64,000 nucleotides of DNA from Nitrosomonas sp. (GCA_016708955.1 JADJES010000024.1:62001-126000); one strand, 5' to 3'. Positions 45,061 through 54,134 are shown, counted from the first letter of the stretch. The notes: generated by a model from the sequence alone, not told the origin. Program-made: numbers and translations.

Positions 45061-46619
45061 CGTTTTGCACTAAACTTTACATTTTCGCTAAGCAACCATA
45101 CGCAATAATGCATCGATAAAAGAATTAAGAATGGGTTTATCTGGTTTAGGGCAAAAGCTAACAAAATCCTTATTGAGCGCAGCCTGAGTAATCAGTTTTC
45201 TGACATCGGAAAAGGCAAAGTGACTTCGATTGTTAACAGCGTAACAACGCTGCGGTGTTTTATCAAGGTGATCGGCATAAATCCAGGTTACGGTGGCGGC
45301 CATCATGCAGAAGTTGAGATGATTGGTAACGGCATGGTAGTTTCGAGTTTGGCTTTTTGAGCTACCGATTTCCTGCTTGATCTCTTTGAAAGCGGCTTCG
45401 ATTTTCCAGCGTGCGCCGTAGTATTCGATAATCTGCTCGACGGTGAGATCGAGATCGGTGGTAAAGAGTGCGACCCATTGTGATCTTCGATAGATCCAAA
45501 CAACGCGCACGGCACATTTGAGTGTTTTCAACATCATGATGTTGTCAAAGGCCAGAACATCGCGTTGTTTGCCGTAGAGGTTAACCGAATAAGTGGTAGC
45601 GCGTTCATGGAATTTATTGGCCAGCGTTGTGGCATTGCCCATCTTGTCGCCATACTTTCTGGATCGGCCGAGCTGATGTTTTTGGTGTTCGGGTGGTAAC
45701 GCAAACAAAGTGGTATTGACGCGCAATCTGGAAAGCTAGACAGGCTGTCCAACGGTTTTGCGCATCGGTTTAAGCAAGCCGTCGTTTCCAAACCAGCTAT
45801 CGGTAACGATCAGCAATGGGGTGCCAGGAAAAGCGGCAGAAATTTCCAGCAGCATTTCGATGGCCTGCTCAAATTTGGTTTGAAACGATGGTATCTTGCC
45901 CTCACCCTAACCTTCTTGGTCGCTATCGTTTTTTCCATGTGATAGAAACGAAACGCCAGCGGTAAGCAAGCCCAGCGGCCTTTGACAATTTTAATAAACC
46001 GATGGACACAACATTTTGTGACCAGGGGTATTTCGATTGATTGGTCTTGGCATGATCAAAAAAAGACGGGCGGCCGAAAAACTTTTGGGTCTTGGTGGTG
46101 TCGGGGGCCGTCCTTTTGTCGTCGGGCTGAGTATCAGAGAACACAGCGTCGTCCAGAGGCGTGACCAAGGCAATTTTGATGAGGCCATGAAGATGTAAAA
46201 TCGGCGCTGACTAAGCGACAGCCCGAACAATACCTGCAAGCATCGCAATAGGTTGGCGCTGCGTGAAGAAGTGAAATGAGTGATAACAGCCAGAGCGTAT
46301 AAACAAACCAGACACCTCGTTCATCGCCTTTGCAACGGTGGTTAAATTCCTGTTGGAGGGGAAGAGGATATTGCGTAGAATGAACATGCGGCGATGCCTT
46401 TTTTATTATTGGTTTCAGTTACTTAACAGATGAAATTATAACAAAAACCGTGCGTCGCCGCAATCATATCTTACTGTATTTAAAGGATATATTTCGATTT
46501 TTTCCCTACTGTCAACAGGGTCGATATCAGTACTATTTTGTCACTCAAGAAAAAATCCCGATAATCCAAAATTCCAGACAATTGAATCATCGGCTCATAA
46601 AAAAAGCGTGAAACTCCAG
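45049..46619. mobile_element. IS4-like insertion sequence, 1571 bp, splitting the RTX gene
   Basis: The ends are inverted repeats: CTGAAGTTTCACCGTTTT from 45049 and CTGGAGTTTCACGCTTTT reverse-complemented from 46619. The 8-bp direct repeat TTGAAATA lies at 45041-45048 and 46620-46627. Removing the IS and one repeat joins the two coding parts in the same frame (DFYF followed by KSSDGSDF). The internal transposase is degenerate. Confidence 0.87.
45088..46387 (-). pseudogene. IS4-like DDE transposase, several frameshifts
   Basis: The longest remaining frame (45726-45088, 212 residues) holds DVLAFDNIMMLKTLKCAVRVVWIYRRSQWVALFTTDLDLTVEQIIEYYGARWKIEAAFKEIKQEIGSS. It includes the Y-x2-R-x3-E-x6-K signature of IS4-type transposases and the catalytic Glu. 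Upstream pieces (KFFGRPSFFDHAKTN, and an N-terminus near 46387 with MFILRNILFPSNRNLTTVAKAMN) are in other frames. At least three breaks, so inactive. Confidence 0.8.
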
Positions 46620-46828
46620 TTGAAATAGAAATCGGTTACGTTGGCACCGTTATAATTGAGAATAATCGATCGTCCGCCGGACTGATTCAAAAGTACCGTA
46701 AGCTCTCCAGAGTTGGCATTTGCGAAATCAATTGCGCTGCTGGCGCCGAATGTCCATCCGCTATAGGTGGCCGAAGTAACGCCATCATTAGTGACCAGTG
46801 ATCCGCTGTCGAAATTAGTAGTCGTCAT
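46595..46828 (-). pseudogene. N-terminal fragment of the split RTX protein gene
   Basis: The true start of the giant gene: ATG at 46828 with an AAAGGAG site 7 bases upstream, encoding MTTTNFDSGSLVTNDGVTSA...NYNGANVTDFYF. The last residues, NWSFTLFL, come from the IS end. Joined across the TTGAAATA duplication it continues into KSSDGSDFQLNSF of the downstream part. No Sec signal peptide is present, which fits type I export via a C-terminal signal. Intact, the protein would have about 2011 residues. Confidence 0.82.
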
Positions 46829-46888
46829 TGTGTGGCTCCTTTAAATGCCTTAGAACTGCAGATTAACCGTTGTTGTAAATACATCACT

Positions 46889-47005
46889 TAAGGAGTCTCC
46901 GGATAACCCATCTTTGTCATTCCGAACGGAGTGAGGAATCTTCACGAATCAACAGGATAGATTTCTCGCTCTGCTCGAAATGACAGTTATTCAGAGGTTC
47001 CTTAA
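46889..47005. repeat. Palindromic dispersed repeat, copy e
   Basis: Complete copy: outer arms TAAGGAGTCTCCGGATAAC and GTTATTCAGAGGTTCCTTA, inner arms TTGTCATTCCGAACGGAGTG and TCGCTCTGCTCGAAATGACA. It lies upstream of the RTX gene start, possibly between it and its promoter or next to the Sel1 gene's terminator. Confidence 0.82.
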
Positions 47006-47084
47006 GAGTTACTGGTGTTTAGGTGGTCATTTTGATACCGGTGCGATTGGATTTCATCAAATGTTTTTGCTTACCTTCGCTGTA

Positions 47085-47199
47085 AAGGAAGCTCTGATTA
47101 AGTCCTTCGACAGGCTCAGGACGAACGGTAATATATTGATTACGTTCGTGGTGAGCTTGTCGAACCATGAATGTAATCAACTTAATCAGAGTTTCCTAA
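47085..47199. repeat. Related inverted repeat with a different core, overlapping the Sel1 gene end
   Basis: The outer arms AAGGAAGCTCTGATTAAG and CTTAATCAGAGTTTCCT resemble those of the palindromic family, but the core is CCTTCGACAGGCTCAGGACG...CGTTCGTGGTGAGCTTGTCG. The right arm supplies the last codons and stop of the Sel1-repeat gene (residues GNSD then TAA). Confidence 0.7.
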
Positions 47200-48150
47200 A
47201 TGTTGTGCAATTTTCTGGTCGAGCGCGGCTAACCAGGTTTCTGGCATGATGGCGAGTATTTGCTGCCGGATTGATCGGGCAGCAAGAATCTCGTCGCTAT
47301 CTTCGGATCGTTGTATGGCGGCGGATATCCACAAATACGCTTTGGCCAGATGTTCTGCCGGGAGCCGGTTGGTTTCCGGGTCGGGTTCTGCAGCAAAAAA
47401 GTGTTTGCCTGCCTGAAAATAAGCCGGCACATAATTTAATGCGGCGGCTTGTTCAAACAGTTGCCGGGTTTTTTCCGCTGCGTATCCTTCAGGTGACCCT
47501 TGTTGCATAAGCATGCCTAAATAATAAAAGCCTTCAGGGGCTTGTTTTTCGGCGGCGGCTGTAAACCAGCGGTAAGCTTCCTGTTTATCCTGAATGGCTG
47601 GATCACCTTGTAGATAAAATTTTCCCAACCAGAGTTGCGCCGGAATCGAGCCTTGCTGGGCAGCGGGACGGCAGAGTTCAAGGGCTTTGACGGGATCTTT
47701 GGGCACGCCTCTGCCGGTCATGAGCAGATTGCCGAGATGGCAGTAGGAATGAAAGTGCCCGGCTTGTGCCGCTTTTTGAAACCAGCTAGCTGCCGCGGTT
47801 GGATCGGCCGGGCGGTGCGTGCCTTCGTCAAGACAGATTCCGGTCAGATGCTGCGCAACCGGAATGCCGCCTTGTGCGGCTTTTTCAAACCATTGGCAGG
47901 CGGCGGTCTTATCAATTGCGCGTCCCCAGCCATTTTGGTAAAAAAGGCCGAGGGTGAATTGTGCCAGCGCGTTTTGATCATTCCTGGCAGCGGCATTGTA
48001 TCCGGCAAAGGCTTTTTCGTATTCGCTAGCCGCCAGGGCCACTTGCGCATCCTTCATCACCTGGCTGCTGTCCGGTTGTGTATTTGCGCTACCGGCAGTG
48101 CTTTCAGACAGTAGCGCAGCAGACAAAAATATCAGTAAAGCTTTTTTCAT
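47182..48150 (-). CDS. Secreted Sel1-like repeat protein
   Basis: 322 residues with signal peptide MKKALLIFLSAALLSESTAGSA and then about six Sel1/TPR-like repeats of 36-38 residues (AQFTLGLFYQNGWGRAIDKTAACQWF, AQHLTGICLDEGTHRPADPTAAASWF, SYCHLGNLLMTGRGVPKDPVKAL, AQLWLGKFYLQGDPAIQDKQEAYRWF, GFYYLGMLMQQGSPEGYAAEKT, AYFQAGKHFF). Such alpha-solenoids mediate protein-protein contacts in the periplasm or on the surface. Its exact partner is unknown. The stop codon and last residues lie in the inverted repeat at 47085-47199, so the original C-terminus may have differed. Confidence 0.88.
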   Translation of the reverse strand: MKKALLIFLSAALLSESTAGSANTQPDSSQVMKDAQVALAASEYEKAFAGYNAAARNDQNALAQFTLGLFYQNGWGRAIDKTAACQWFEKAAQGGIPVAQHLTGICLDEGTHRPADPTAAASWFQKAAQAGHFHSYCHLGNLLMTGRGVPKDPVKALELCRPAAQQGSIPAQLWLGKFYLQGDPAIQDKQEAYRWFTAAAEKQAPEGFYYLGMLMQQGSPEGYAAEKTRQLFEQAAALNYVPAYFQAGKHFFAAEPDPETNRLPAEHLAKAYLWISAAIQRSEDSDEILAARSIRQQILAIMPETWLAALDQKIAQHLGNSD

Positions 48151-48256
48151 TTTTGTTAGCAGGAATCACGGATAATGGGCGTCATCGATGCGTGTATTCA
48201 TTGATTGCTTGTTAATCCGGTGATTCCTTATTTCACGTATAAAATTTCTTTACGGT

Positions 48257-48988
48257 TTAAGGCCGCGACGGAAAAACGCCTTGCCAGGCAATGATGCAGT
48301 TAACCGTTGTGTAGGGCTGCATGATTGAGAATGGCTGAGAGCTTCCGGTATTGCCTACTGTGACCGCTGTATTGGTTGTGGTCGTCACATTAACGCCGCT
48401 CAGAGTAGTTTCAATGGAGCCAGTGTGCATGTTCACGTTTGGCGCCGTTGTGGAGGAATATATCTTGGTAAGGGCAGCAGACGATGTGGCAATTGCATTG
48501 CTGCCTGGAGTAGTCATGTCACCCGTTGCATTGGCAGCTTTGAGTGTAGACGTTGCACTAGCGCCGGGGGCAACCGCAGAAGTGGATGTTGAAACTGCAG
48601 TAGCTGGATGAGAATGTGCCGGCAGTTGCGTGGCTGTGAGCGTAACATTTTCAGCGCCACTGGTTTGGCCCATCGTGAAGTTTGAGTATCCTGGCGATTG
48701 TCCTTGGTGCACCGGTACTTTTCCCCGCATGTCAGGCAGTTTAAAGTTAGTGACGCCATCCCCGCCGTAGGTAGTGCCCAGTAAGGAGTAAAGTGCTGCG
48801 TACTGGTTGATGGCCAGTGTTTGCCCGTTGCATTGAAACCACCCGTCCGGTGCAAAATTAAATGCGACATAGCTTATTTCTCCAACAAATGGTTCCATGC
48901 CGGCAGTGGCGCTGCCAGGTGTTGTAGCCAAGAGTGCCAAAGTGGCGGTCAAAGACAAAAAGTTTTGTGTGTTTTTTGTGCGACGCAT
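48257..48988 (-). CDS. Secreted phage tail-collar domain protein
   Basis: 243 residues: signal peptide ending ATAG, then the tail-collar domain with MEPFVGEISYVAFNFAPDGWFQCNGQTLAINQYAALYSLLGTTYGGDGVTNFKLPDMRGKVPVHQG. After a Thr/Ser/Ala-rich stretch it ends FSIMQPYTTVNCIIAWQGVFPS. This is the pattern of the so-called microcystin-dependent protein family (MdpB-like). The added signal peptide and lack of phage neighbours argue for a cell-surface role rather than a prophage remnant. Function unknown. An AAGGAAA site precedes the ATG. Confidence 0.88.
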   Translation of the reverse strand: MRRTKNTQNFLSLTATLALLATTPGSATAGMEPFVGEISYVAFNFAPDGWFQCNGQTLAINQYAALYSLLGTTYGGDGVTNFKLPDMRGKVPVHQGQSPGYSNFTMGQTSGAENVTLTATQLPAHSHPATAVSTSTSAVAPGASATSTLKAANATGDMTTPGSNAIATSSAALTKIYSSTTAPNVNMHTGSIETTLSGVNVTTTTNTAVTVGNTGSSQPFSIMQPYTTVNCIIAWQGVFPSRP

Positions 48989-49208
48989 AAATAATTTCCT
49001 TTTTATTCGAATGTAGTGATTAATTTCCTGCGTAATCTCTTCTACCGACGGCTATCGTAGCAGTACACCAATACGGTCATAGTGTTGGAATAAGATGCTT
49101 TATGCCTTCAATTTCCCTGGAAGCAGAAATTAATTCGATGAATCTTGAACCAATAAGTGATTATTCCAACTTAAATCCGCGATGCACTGATGATAAGATG
49201 GCAGGGTG

Positions 49209-50438
49209 ATGAAACTGAGCGATCTAAAAAACTGGACAGATTACTGGGAGCAGCTCCGCACGGCGCTGCTGGAACCCAGTGTTGATAAGTCGTTGCTGGA
49301 AGCATCGTTGCGCGAGGCGCGCGCGAAGATGCCGGTTCCGGTATTATGGCTGTTGGGCAAAACGCAGGCAGGCAAGACCTCGATCATCCGGGCGTTGACC
49401 GGTAGCGAAACGGCCGAGATCGGCAATGGTTTTCAACCGTGCACGCGTAATTCTCGTTTTTATGATTTTCCAGCCGACATACCGATCGTCAGGTTTCTGG
49501 ATACGCGCGGCTTGGGAGAAGTTTCCTATGATCCGAGCGATGATATGCAATATTGCGAGTCTCAGTCGCATTTGCTGGTTGCTGTGATGAAAGTTGCTGA
49601 CGTTAATCAGACTGCTGTATTTGATGTGCTGCATACCATCCGGCTGCGGCATCCTGAATGGCCTTTGCTGATTGTACAAACCGGTTTGCATGAGCTTTAT
49701 CCCAATGGATGCGGACATATTCATCCGTGGCCGTATGCCGAGGACCCCTTGCCGGAAACTATTCCACTCGATTTGCGCCGCGCTTTGCTGGCACAACGGG
49801 ATGCTTTAAAGCAATTACCGGGTTTTTCCCCGATGTGCTGGGTGGCGGTCGATTTGACATTGCTGGAAGATGGCTTTGAGCCGCCGGATTATGGCTTGGA
49901 AGCCTTGTGGCAGGCGATTGAGTCACTTTTGCCGTTAGGCTTGCAACAACAACTCAGTGGCGATAAAGAAGTGCATGATTTGTATGCGCGCACTGCGCAC
50001 CAGCAAATTTCGGGGTATGCGCTTGCAGCGGCAGGTCTGGGTGCTTTGCCGGTGGTGGATCTGGTGGCGGTGTCGGCGGTTCAGGCCAAACTCTTGCATA
50101 GCCTGGCGATTCTGTATGGCCAGCGTTGGGATAAAAGCACCCTAACAGAATTTTTAGGGTTGATGGGTGCGGGGATTGCATCCAGTTATCTGCTACGGTT
50201 GCTGAGCCGGGCGGTGGTTAAAGTGATTCCTTTCTGGGGGCAAACGGTGGGTGCAGTGTGGGGCGCCAGTTCGAGTGGCGCTACTACGTATGCACTAGGC
50301 AAGGCAGCAATCTATTTCTTTATCCGGCGTAAGGATGGTTTGAATGTCGATCCTGAGGCATTGCGACGCATCTATGCGGATGAACTGGAGCGCGGTGCAT
50401 CGCTACTTAAGGAGCGTTTGCGGGGTAAATCGGGATGA
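49209..50438 (+). CDS. GTPase with C-terminal DUF697-type membrane domain
   Basis: About 409 residues. An N-terminal GTPase domain has P-loop GKTQAGKTSIIRAL near 50, G3 DTRGLGE near 100, and IVQTGLHELYP in the G4 place (the usual NKxD is replaced). The C-terminal region has hydrophobic alanine/glycine-rich helices (YALAAAGLGALPVVDLVAVSAVQAKLLHSLA, FLGLMGAGIASSYLLRLLSRAVVKVIPFWGQTVGAVWGA) typical of DUF697 proteins. It probably sits at the inner membrane. The stop overlaps the start of the next GTPase gene by 4 bases, so the two are translationally coupled. ATG at 49209 was preferred to GTG at 49206. Confidence 0.85.
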   Translation: MKLSDLKNWTDYWEQLRTALLEPSVDKSLLEASLREARAKMPVPVLWLLGKTQAGKTSIIRALTGSETAEIGNGFQPCTRNSRFYDFPADIPIVRFLDTRGLGEVSYDPSDDMQYCESQSHLLVAVMKVADVNQTAVFDVLHTIRLRHPEWPLLIVQTGLHELYPNGCGHIHPWPYAEDPLPETIPLDLRRALLAQRDALKQLPGFSPMCWVAVDLTLLEDGFEPPDYGLEALWQAIESLLPLGLQQQLSGDKEVHDLYARTAHQQISGYALAAAGLGALPVVDLVAVSAVQAKLLHSLAILYGQRWDKSTLTEFLGLMGAGIASSYLLRLLSRAVVKVIPFWGQTVGAVWGASSSGATTYALGKAAIYFFIRRKDGLNVDPEALRRIYADELERGASLLKERLRGKSG

Positions 50439-51988
50439 AAGCGCCACTTCCAGCCGTTGATCCGCTACGATTACTGGTACTTATTCTGCTGATATTGCCT
50501 GTGCTGGCGCTGCTTGGCTTTGGGGTGTTGTGGTTGTGGCAGAGCGGCAATTTACAGGTTTGGTTGATTGCGATGGTGGTATGCGGCGGTCTGGGTTACG
50601 GTTTGCAGCAATGGCTGGTGCGGCGTGAGCGACAATTATTAACGGATACGGTTACCGAGCCTAATCCGGATTGGCCGCCGAGCGCGGAAGTTGTGTGGCA
50701 AAAAGTCGAAGCATTGGCTGAAACCTGTAATCCGGAGGATTGGCCGCTTGAAGACGGCACATGGGTGCTGGAACTGGGGCAGAAAGCGCTGCAAACCGTT
50801 GCACATTGTTATCATCCGAATGTTGAAAAGCCGTTGCTCGAATTGACTGTGCCGCATACCTTATTGATTATCGAACGTGCGAGCCGTGATTTGCGCCGGG
50901 ATGTCGCTGAAAAAATACCGTTTAGCAATCGCCTGACTATCGGTGATCTGTTCCGGATACAACGCTGGAAGGCCAAGGCGGAACAAATAGTGAATATCTA
51001 CCGTGCAGGCAGCATCATTTTCAATCCGGTCAATGCCTTGCTTGGCGAAGCCTGGCGGCATTTGCGCGAGCGTAGTTTTGATCAGGCCAGGGATGAACTG
51101 CACCGCTGGTTTTTGCGTGCCTATATCTGCAAGGTGGGCTATTACGCGATAGATCTGTATAGCGGACGTCTACCGCTGGGCGACGAAGAGTCTGCAACAT
51201 TACCAACACCGGAATCCCAAGCAGACCTGAAACAAGTTGAGGAAAAGGCAAAATCAACTGTTGAGCCATTGCGTATTCTTGTTCTTGGACGGTCCAATGC
51301 GGGTAAATCCAGTTTGATCAATGCCTTGTTTGGGAAACTTACAACCACCACGGATGTATTGCCTGATACGACCCAAGCACTTCAGCCATTCACTTTGTCA
51401 CGTGAAGGGCTAACCCAGGCATTGATCTTCGATAGCCCGGGATTTGATAGTTCATTTTTTGACGATAAACAAATATTGGTAGCAGCCGGGAATGCCGATT
51501 TGATTTTGTGGATTAGTCCGGCTAATCGCCCCGATCGGCAGGCTGAGCGTAACTGCATTGATGCTTTGCGCGCATCCCAGGCCGTGCGAATGGATCGCCG
51601 CCCGCCACCATTGCTGGTTGTTGCGAGTTTTATCGATCGCTTGCGGCCGGTGAATGAATGGCACCCTCCTTATGATTTGACAAATCGGCAGGATATCAAG
51701 GCAGTCAACATCACTGCTGCGGTACGGGCTATCGCTAGTGATTTGGCTGTGCCGGTTGAGCAGGTAATCCCTGTTTGTCTGCTGGCAGGTAAAATCTATA
51801 ACGTGGATGATACGCTGTGGGCGGCCATATTGAATCACCAGGATGTAGCGCTCAGAGTGCGTCTGATACGTTGTTTGGATGCAAGAAAGCGTGCCGAAGA
51901 CTGGGTTATGCTGCGCCGCCAGTTGGCCGGTGCCGGGCGGTTTCTTCGGGATTTGCCGGAGATACTGGGTAAACGTTCCGGGCGGTAG
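50435..51988 (+). CDS. Membrane-anchored dynamin-like/Era-like GTPase
   Basis: 517 residues. Two membrane helices lie at the N-terminus (LLVLILLILPVLALLGFGVLWLW and LIAMVVCGGLGYGL). A helical region covers about 70-260, and a GTPase domain with P-loop GRSNAGKSSLINALFG near 286, G3 DSPGFDSS near 335 and VASFIDRLR as a possible G4 variant, extending to about 470. It is coupled to the preceding GTPase, giving a two-GTPase operon. Such pairs resemble YcjX/YcjF-like and dynamin-like membrane proteins of unknown role. No effector or nuclease domain suggests defence, so function is open. Confidence 0.85.
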   Translation: MKAPLPAVDPLRLLVLILLILPVLALLGFGVLWLWQSGNLQVWLIAMVVCGGLGYGLQQWLVRRERQLLTDTVTEPNPDWPPSAEVVWQKVEALAETCNPEDWPLEDGTWVLELGQKALQTVAHCYHPNVEKPLLELTVPHTLLIIERASRDLRRDVAEKIPFSNRLTIGDLFRIQRWKAKAEQIVNIYRAGSIIFNPVNALLGEAWRHLRERSFDQARDELHRWFLRAYICKVGYYAIDLYSGRLPLGDEESATLPTPESQADLKQVEEKAKSTVEPLRILVLGRSNAGKSSLINALFGKLTTTTDVLPDTTQALQPFTLSREGLTQALIFDSPGFDSSFFDDKQILVAAGNADLILWISPANRPDRQAERNCIDALRASQAVRMDRRPPPLLVVASFIDRLRPVNEWHPPYDLTNRQDIKAVNITAAVRAIASDLAVPVEQVIPVCLLAGKIYNVDDTLWAAILNHQDVALRVRLIRCLDARKRAEDWVMLRRQLAGAGRFLRDLPEILGKRSGR

Positions 51989-52139
51989 TGCGAGTTTCTT
52001 GTATTAGACTTAGGAGAGACTGTCCGAGAATAGTGATCGTAGCGAGGGAAAGCTTTTCTGCAGTAGATCGCTCTATTTTCGGACAGCTTCCTAGATTGTC
52101 TGTGTGGTTCGATTTTACTTGTGGTGGATACGTTCAGAA

Positions 52140-52901
52140 ATGTTTAAAAAGCAAGTTGTATTTCCCTTTCTCCTTTTACTGAACTCCATAGCATTAGTAG
52201 TTATCCCTGATCATGCGCAGGCTCAGTACTGGTGGAATGCCAGCCGTGAACCGGTTGGGTTGGCACCTGATCCTGTTACAACGCCGGAAGCGATTATTCA
52301 GATCTATGGTGCGCGTGCTTATAGCTGGCGGGGTTATTTGGGAATCCATACCTGGATTGCGGTGAAACCCGCTCAAGCAAAGTCCTATACCATCTATGAA
52401 GTAATCGGATGGTTGCAACGCAGGAAAATGCCGGTATTAGTGATTTACGAGAATGTGCCCGATAGGCGCTGGTACGGCAATATGCCCGAAATATTGCTGG
52501 AGAAACGAGGTGATGGCGTGGATGCACTGATTGAGAAAATTGATCAAGCGGCACGGAATTATCCTTATGCTAAAGAGTATACGATTTGGCCGGGACCCAA
52601 TTCCAATACATTCACGGCCTGGGTTTCGCGGTCGGTACCGGAACTTCAGCTTGATCTGCCGCCAACGGCGATCGGTAAGGATTATCTGGGCTATCGGCTA
52701 ATTTCGCAAGCACCAAGTGGCAGCGGCTTTCAGATTTCATTTTTTGGTTTGATGGGTGTTCTGGTCAGCGCTGTTGAAGGCATTGAATTCAATCTGTTGG
52801 GCCTGTCGTTTGGTGCTAATTGGAACTCGCCAGCAATCAGATTGCCACTGGTGGGACGAAAAGATTTGGATTTATGGCCTCAGCCAGTAATTGAAAAATA
52901 G
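52140..52901 (+). CDS. DUF3750 family protein
   Basis: 253 residues from the ATG at 52140: a basic/hydrophobic N-terminal segment, MFKKQVVFPFLLLLNSIALVVI, probably a signal peptide ending near DHAQAQ, then the DUF3750 domain with AIIQIYGARAYSWRGYLGIHTWIAVKPAQAKSYTIYEVIGW, RRWYGNMPEIL and a final NLLGLSFGANWNSPAIRLPLVGR. The family is widespread and uncharacterised, with periplasmic or lipid-linked location suspected. The frame is open upstream to 52104 without a good start. It is in the same direction as the GTPase pair, 151 bases downstream. Confidence 0.85.
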   Translation: MFKKQVVFPFLLLLNSIALVVIPDHAQAQYWWNASREPVGLAPDPVTTPEAIIQIYGARAYSWRGYLGIHTWIAVKPAQAKSYTIYEVIGWLQRRKMPVLVIYENVPDRRWYGNMPEILLEKRGDGVDALIEKIDQAARNYPYAKEYTIWPGPNSNTFTAWVSRSVPELQLDLPPTAIGKDYLGYRLISQAPSGSGFQISFFGLMGVLVSAVEGIEFNLLGLSFGANWNSPAIRLPLVGRKDLDLWPQPVIEK

Positions 52902-52937
52902 TTGTAATCGTAAGATCCTAAGCCTGAGATATTTAAT

Positions 52938-52957
52938 TGATAATTATTCGTATTCAT
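52938..52957 (+). promoter_or_regulatory. Possible Fur box before fbpA
   Basis: TGATAATTATTCGTATTCAT: the left 7-base half matches the Fur consensus fully and the right half partly. It lies about 60-80 bases before the FbpA start, which is where a Fur-repressed promoter would be expected. Fur itself is encoded at 9822. Confidence 0.45.
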
Positions 52958-53016
52958 AATATAGTAAACGACGATGATGTGTCGAGCCTATGAACATTTT
53001 TCCTGGAAGTTTTGTC

Positions 53017-54030
53017 ATGCCAAGATTTAACACAAGCCGTTTTGTTGTCGCAGTTTCGTTCCTTTTCTCTTTGTTTGTCACGCACTCGGCACATGCCGAA
53101 GAGGTGGTGGTTTATTCTGCGCGGATTGAGCAATTGATCAAACCGATGTTTGACGCATTTACCAAGGAAACCGGGATTAAGGTCAAATATACAACGGACA
53201 ATGAAGGTGCATTACTTGCTCGATTGGAAGCCGAGGGGAAAAATACTCCGGCTGATATGCTGATAGCAGCGGATGCCGGTAATCTTTGGGCGGCTGCGCG
53301 GGCAGGATTGCTGAAACCTGTTAAATCAGATGTACTGGAGAACAATATTCCGGCACATTTACGGGACCCCGGTAATGAATGGTTTGGCTTGTCAATACGC
53401 GCACGCACATTGATTTATAACACAAAAAAGATGGACTCTTCTGAGCTCTCCACATATGAAGATCTGGCTGATCCCAAGTGGCGCAAACGGCTATGTCTGC
53501 GCACTTCGAAGAAAGTGTATAACCAATCTCTGGTAGCGATGTTGATTGCGGAACATGGTGAAGCTGAAGCAGAGAAAATTGTCAGAGGCTGGGTAGCCAA
53601 TTTGGCAACAGATCCGCTGTCGGATGACACACGGGCTTTGGAATTTGTTGCAGCCGGTAAATGTGATGTGACTTTGGTCAACACCTATTACTTTGGCCGG
53701 TTAATGCAAAAAGATCCCAGCTTACCCTTGGCAGTTTTTTGGCCAAACCAGAATAACGGTGGCGTGCATGTCAATATTTCAGGCGCAGGGATAACGCGAT
53801 ACAGCCGGAATGAGCAAGCTGCCATTAAATTGCTGGAATTTTTATCATCCGATAAAGCGCAAAATCTTTTTGCTGATGTAAATATGGAATATCCAGCAAA
53901 TCCAAGAATTAAAGTGGATCCATTTGTTGCGGCCTGGGGCAGTTTTAAGCAAAATCCTATGAATTTGGTTAAAGCCGGTGAATTACAGACAACCGCTGTG
54001 AAATTGATGGATCGTGCAGGTTACCGGTAA
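53017..54030 (+). CDS. fbpA: Iron(III) ABC transporter substrate-binding protein
   Basis: Periplasmic ferric-ion binder of the FbpA/IdiA type. The ATG at 53017 is preferred because GGAAG lies 8 bases upstream and it gives a clean signal peptide ending THSAHA; an in-frame ATG at 52990 adds nine residues. The mature protein starts EEVVVYSARIEQLIKPMFDAF. The tyrosine pair that binds Fe3+ is in LVNTYYFGRL, and NNGGVHVNISGAGITRYS follows as usual. It is the first gene of the transport operon. Confidence 0.94.
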   Translation: MPRFNTSRFVVAVSFLFSLFVTHSAHAEEVVVYSARIEQLIKPMFDAFTKETGIKVKYTTDNEGALLARLEAEGKNTPADMLIAADAGNLWAAARAGLLKPVKSDVLENNIPAHLRDPGNEWFGLSIRARTLIYNTKKMDSSELSTYEDLADPKWRKRLCLRTSKKVYNQSLVAMLIAEHGEAEAEKIVRGWVANLATDPLSDDTRALEFVAAGKCDVTLVNTYYFGRLMQKDPSLPLAVFWPNQNNGGVHVNISGAGITRYSRNEQAAIKLLEFLSSDKAQNLFADVNMEYPANPRIKVDPFVAAWGSFKQNPMNLVKAGELQTTAVKLMDRAGYR

Positions 54031-54134
54031 ATTATCAATGAGAGTGCGAGGAATAATTCAGACCGAATGGGTTGGTAGAAAATAGAACCCATTCAGAGAA
54101 GAATTTTTCTGCGCCATCCTGCCCCTACCTCTAA

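Noticed and set aside
47635..48114. 159-residue plus-strand frame opposite the Sel1-repeat gene
   Set aside because: Antisense to clear Sel1 repeats; no ribosome site.
48257..48988. Tail-collar gene as evidence of a prophage
   Set aside because: It has a secretion signal and no phage structural, lysis or integrase neighbours.
49209..51988. GTPase pair as an antiphage defence operon
   Set aside because: No nuclease, protease, NADase or other effector domain is visible, and the neighbours are housekeeping genes.
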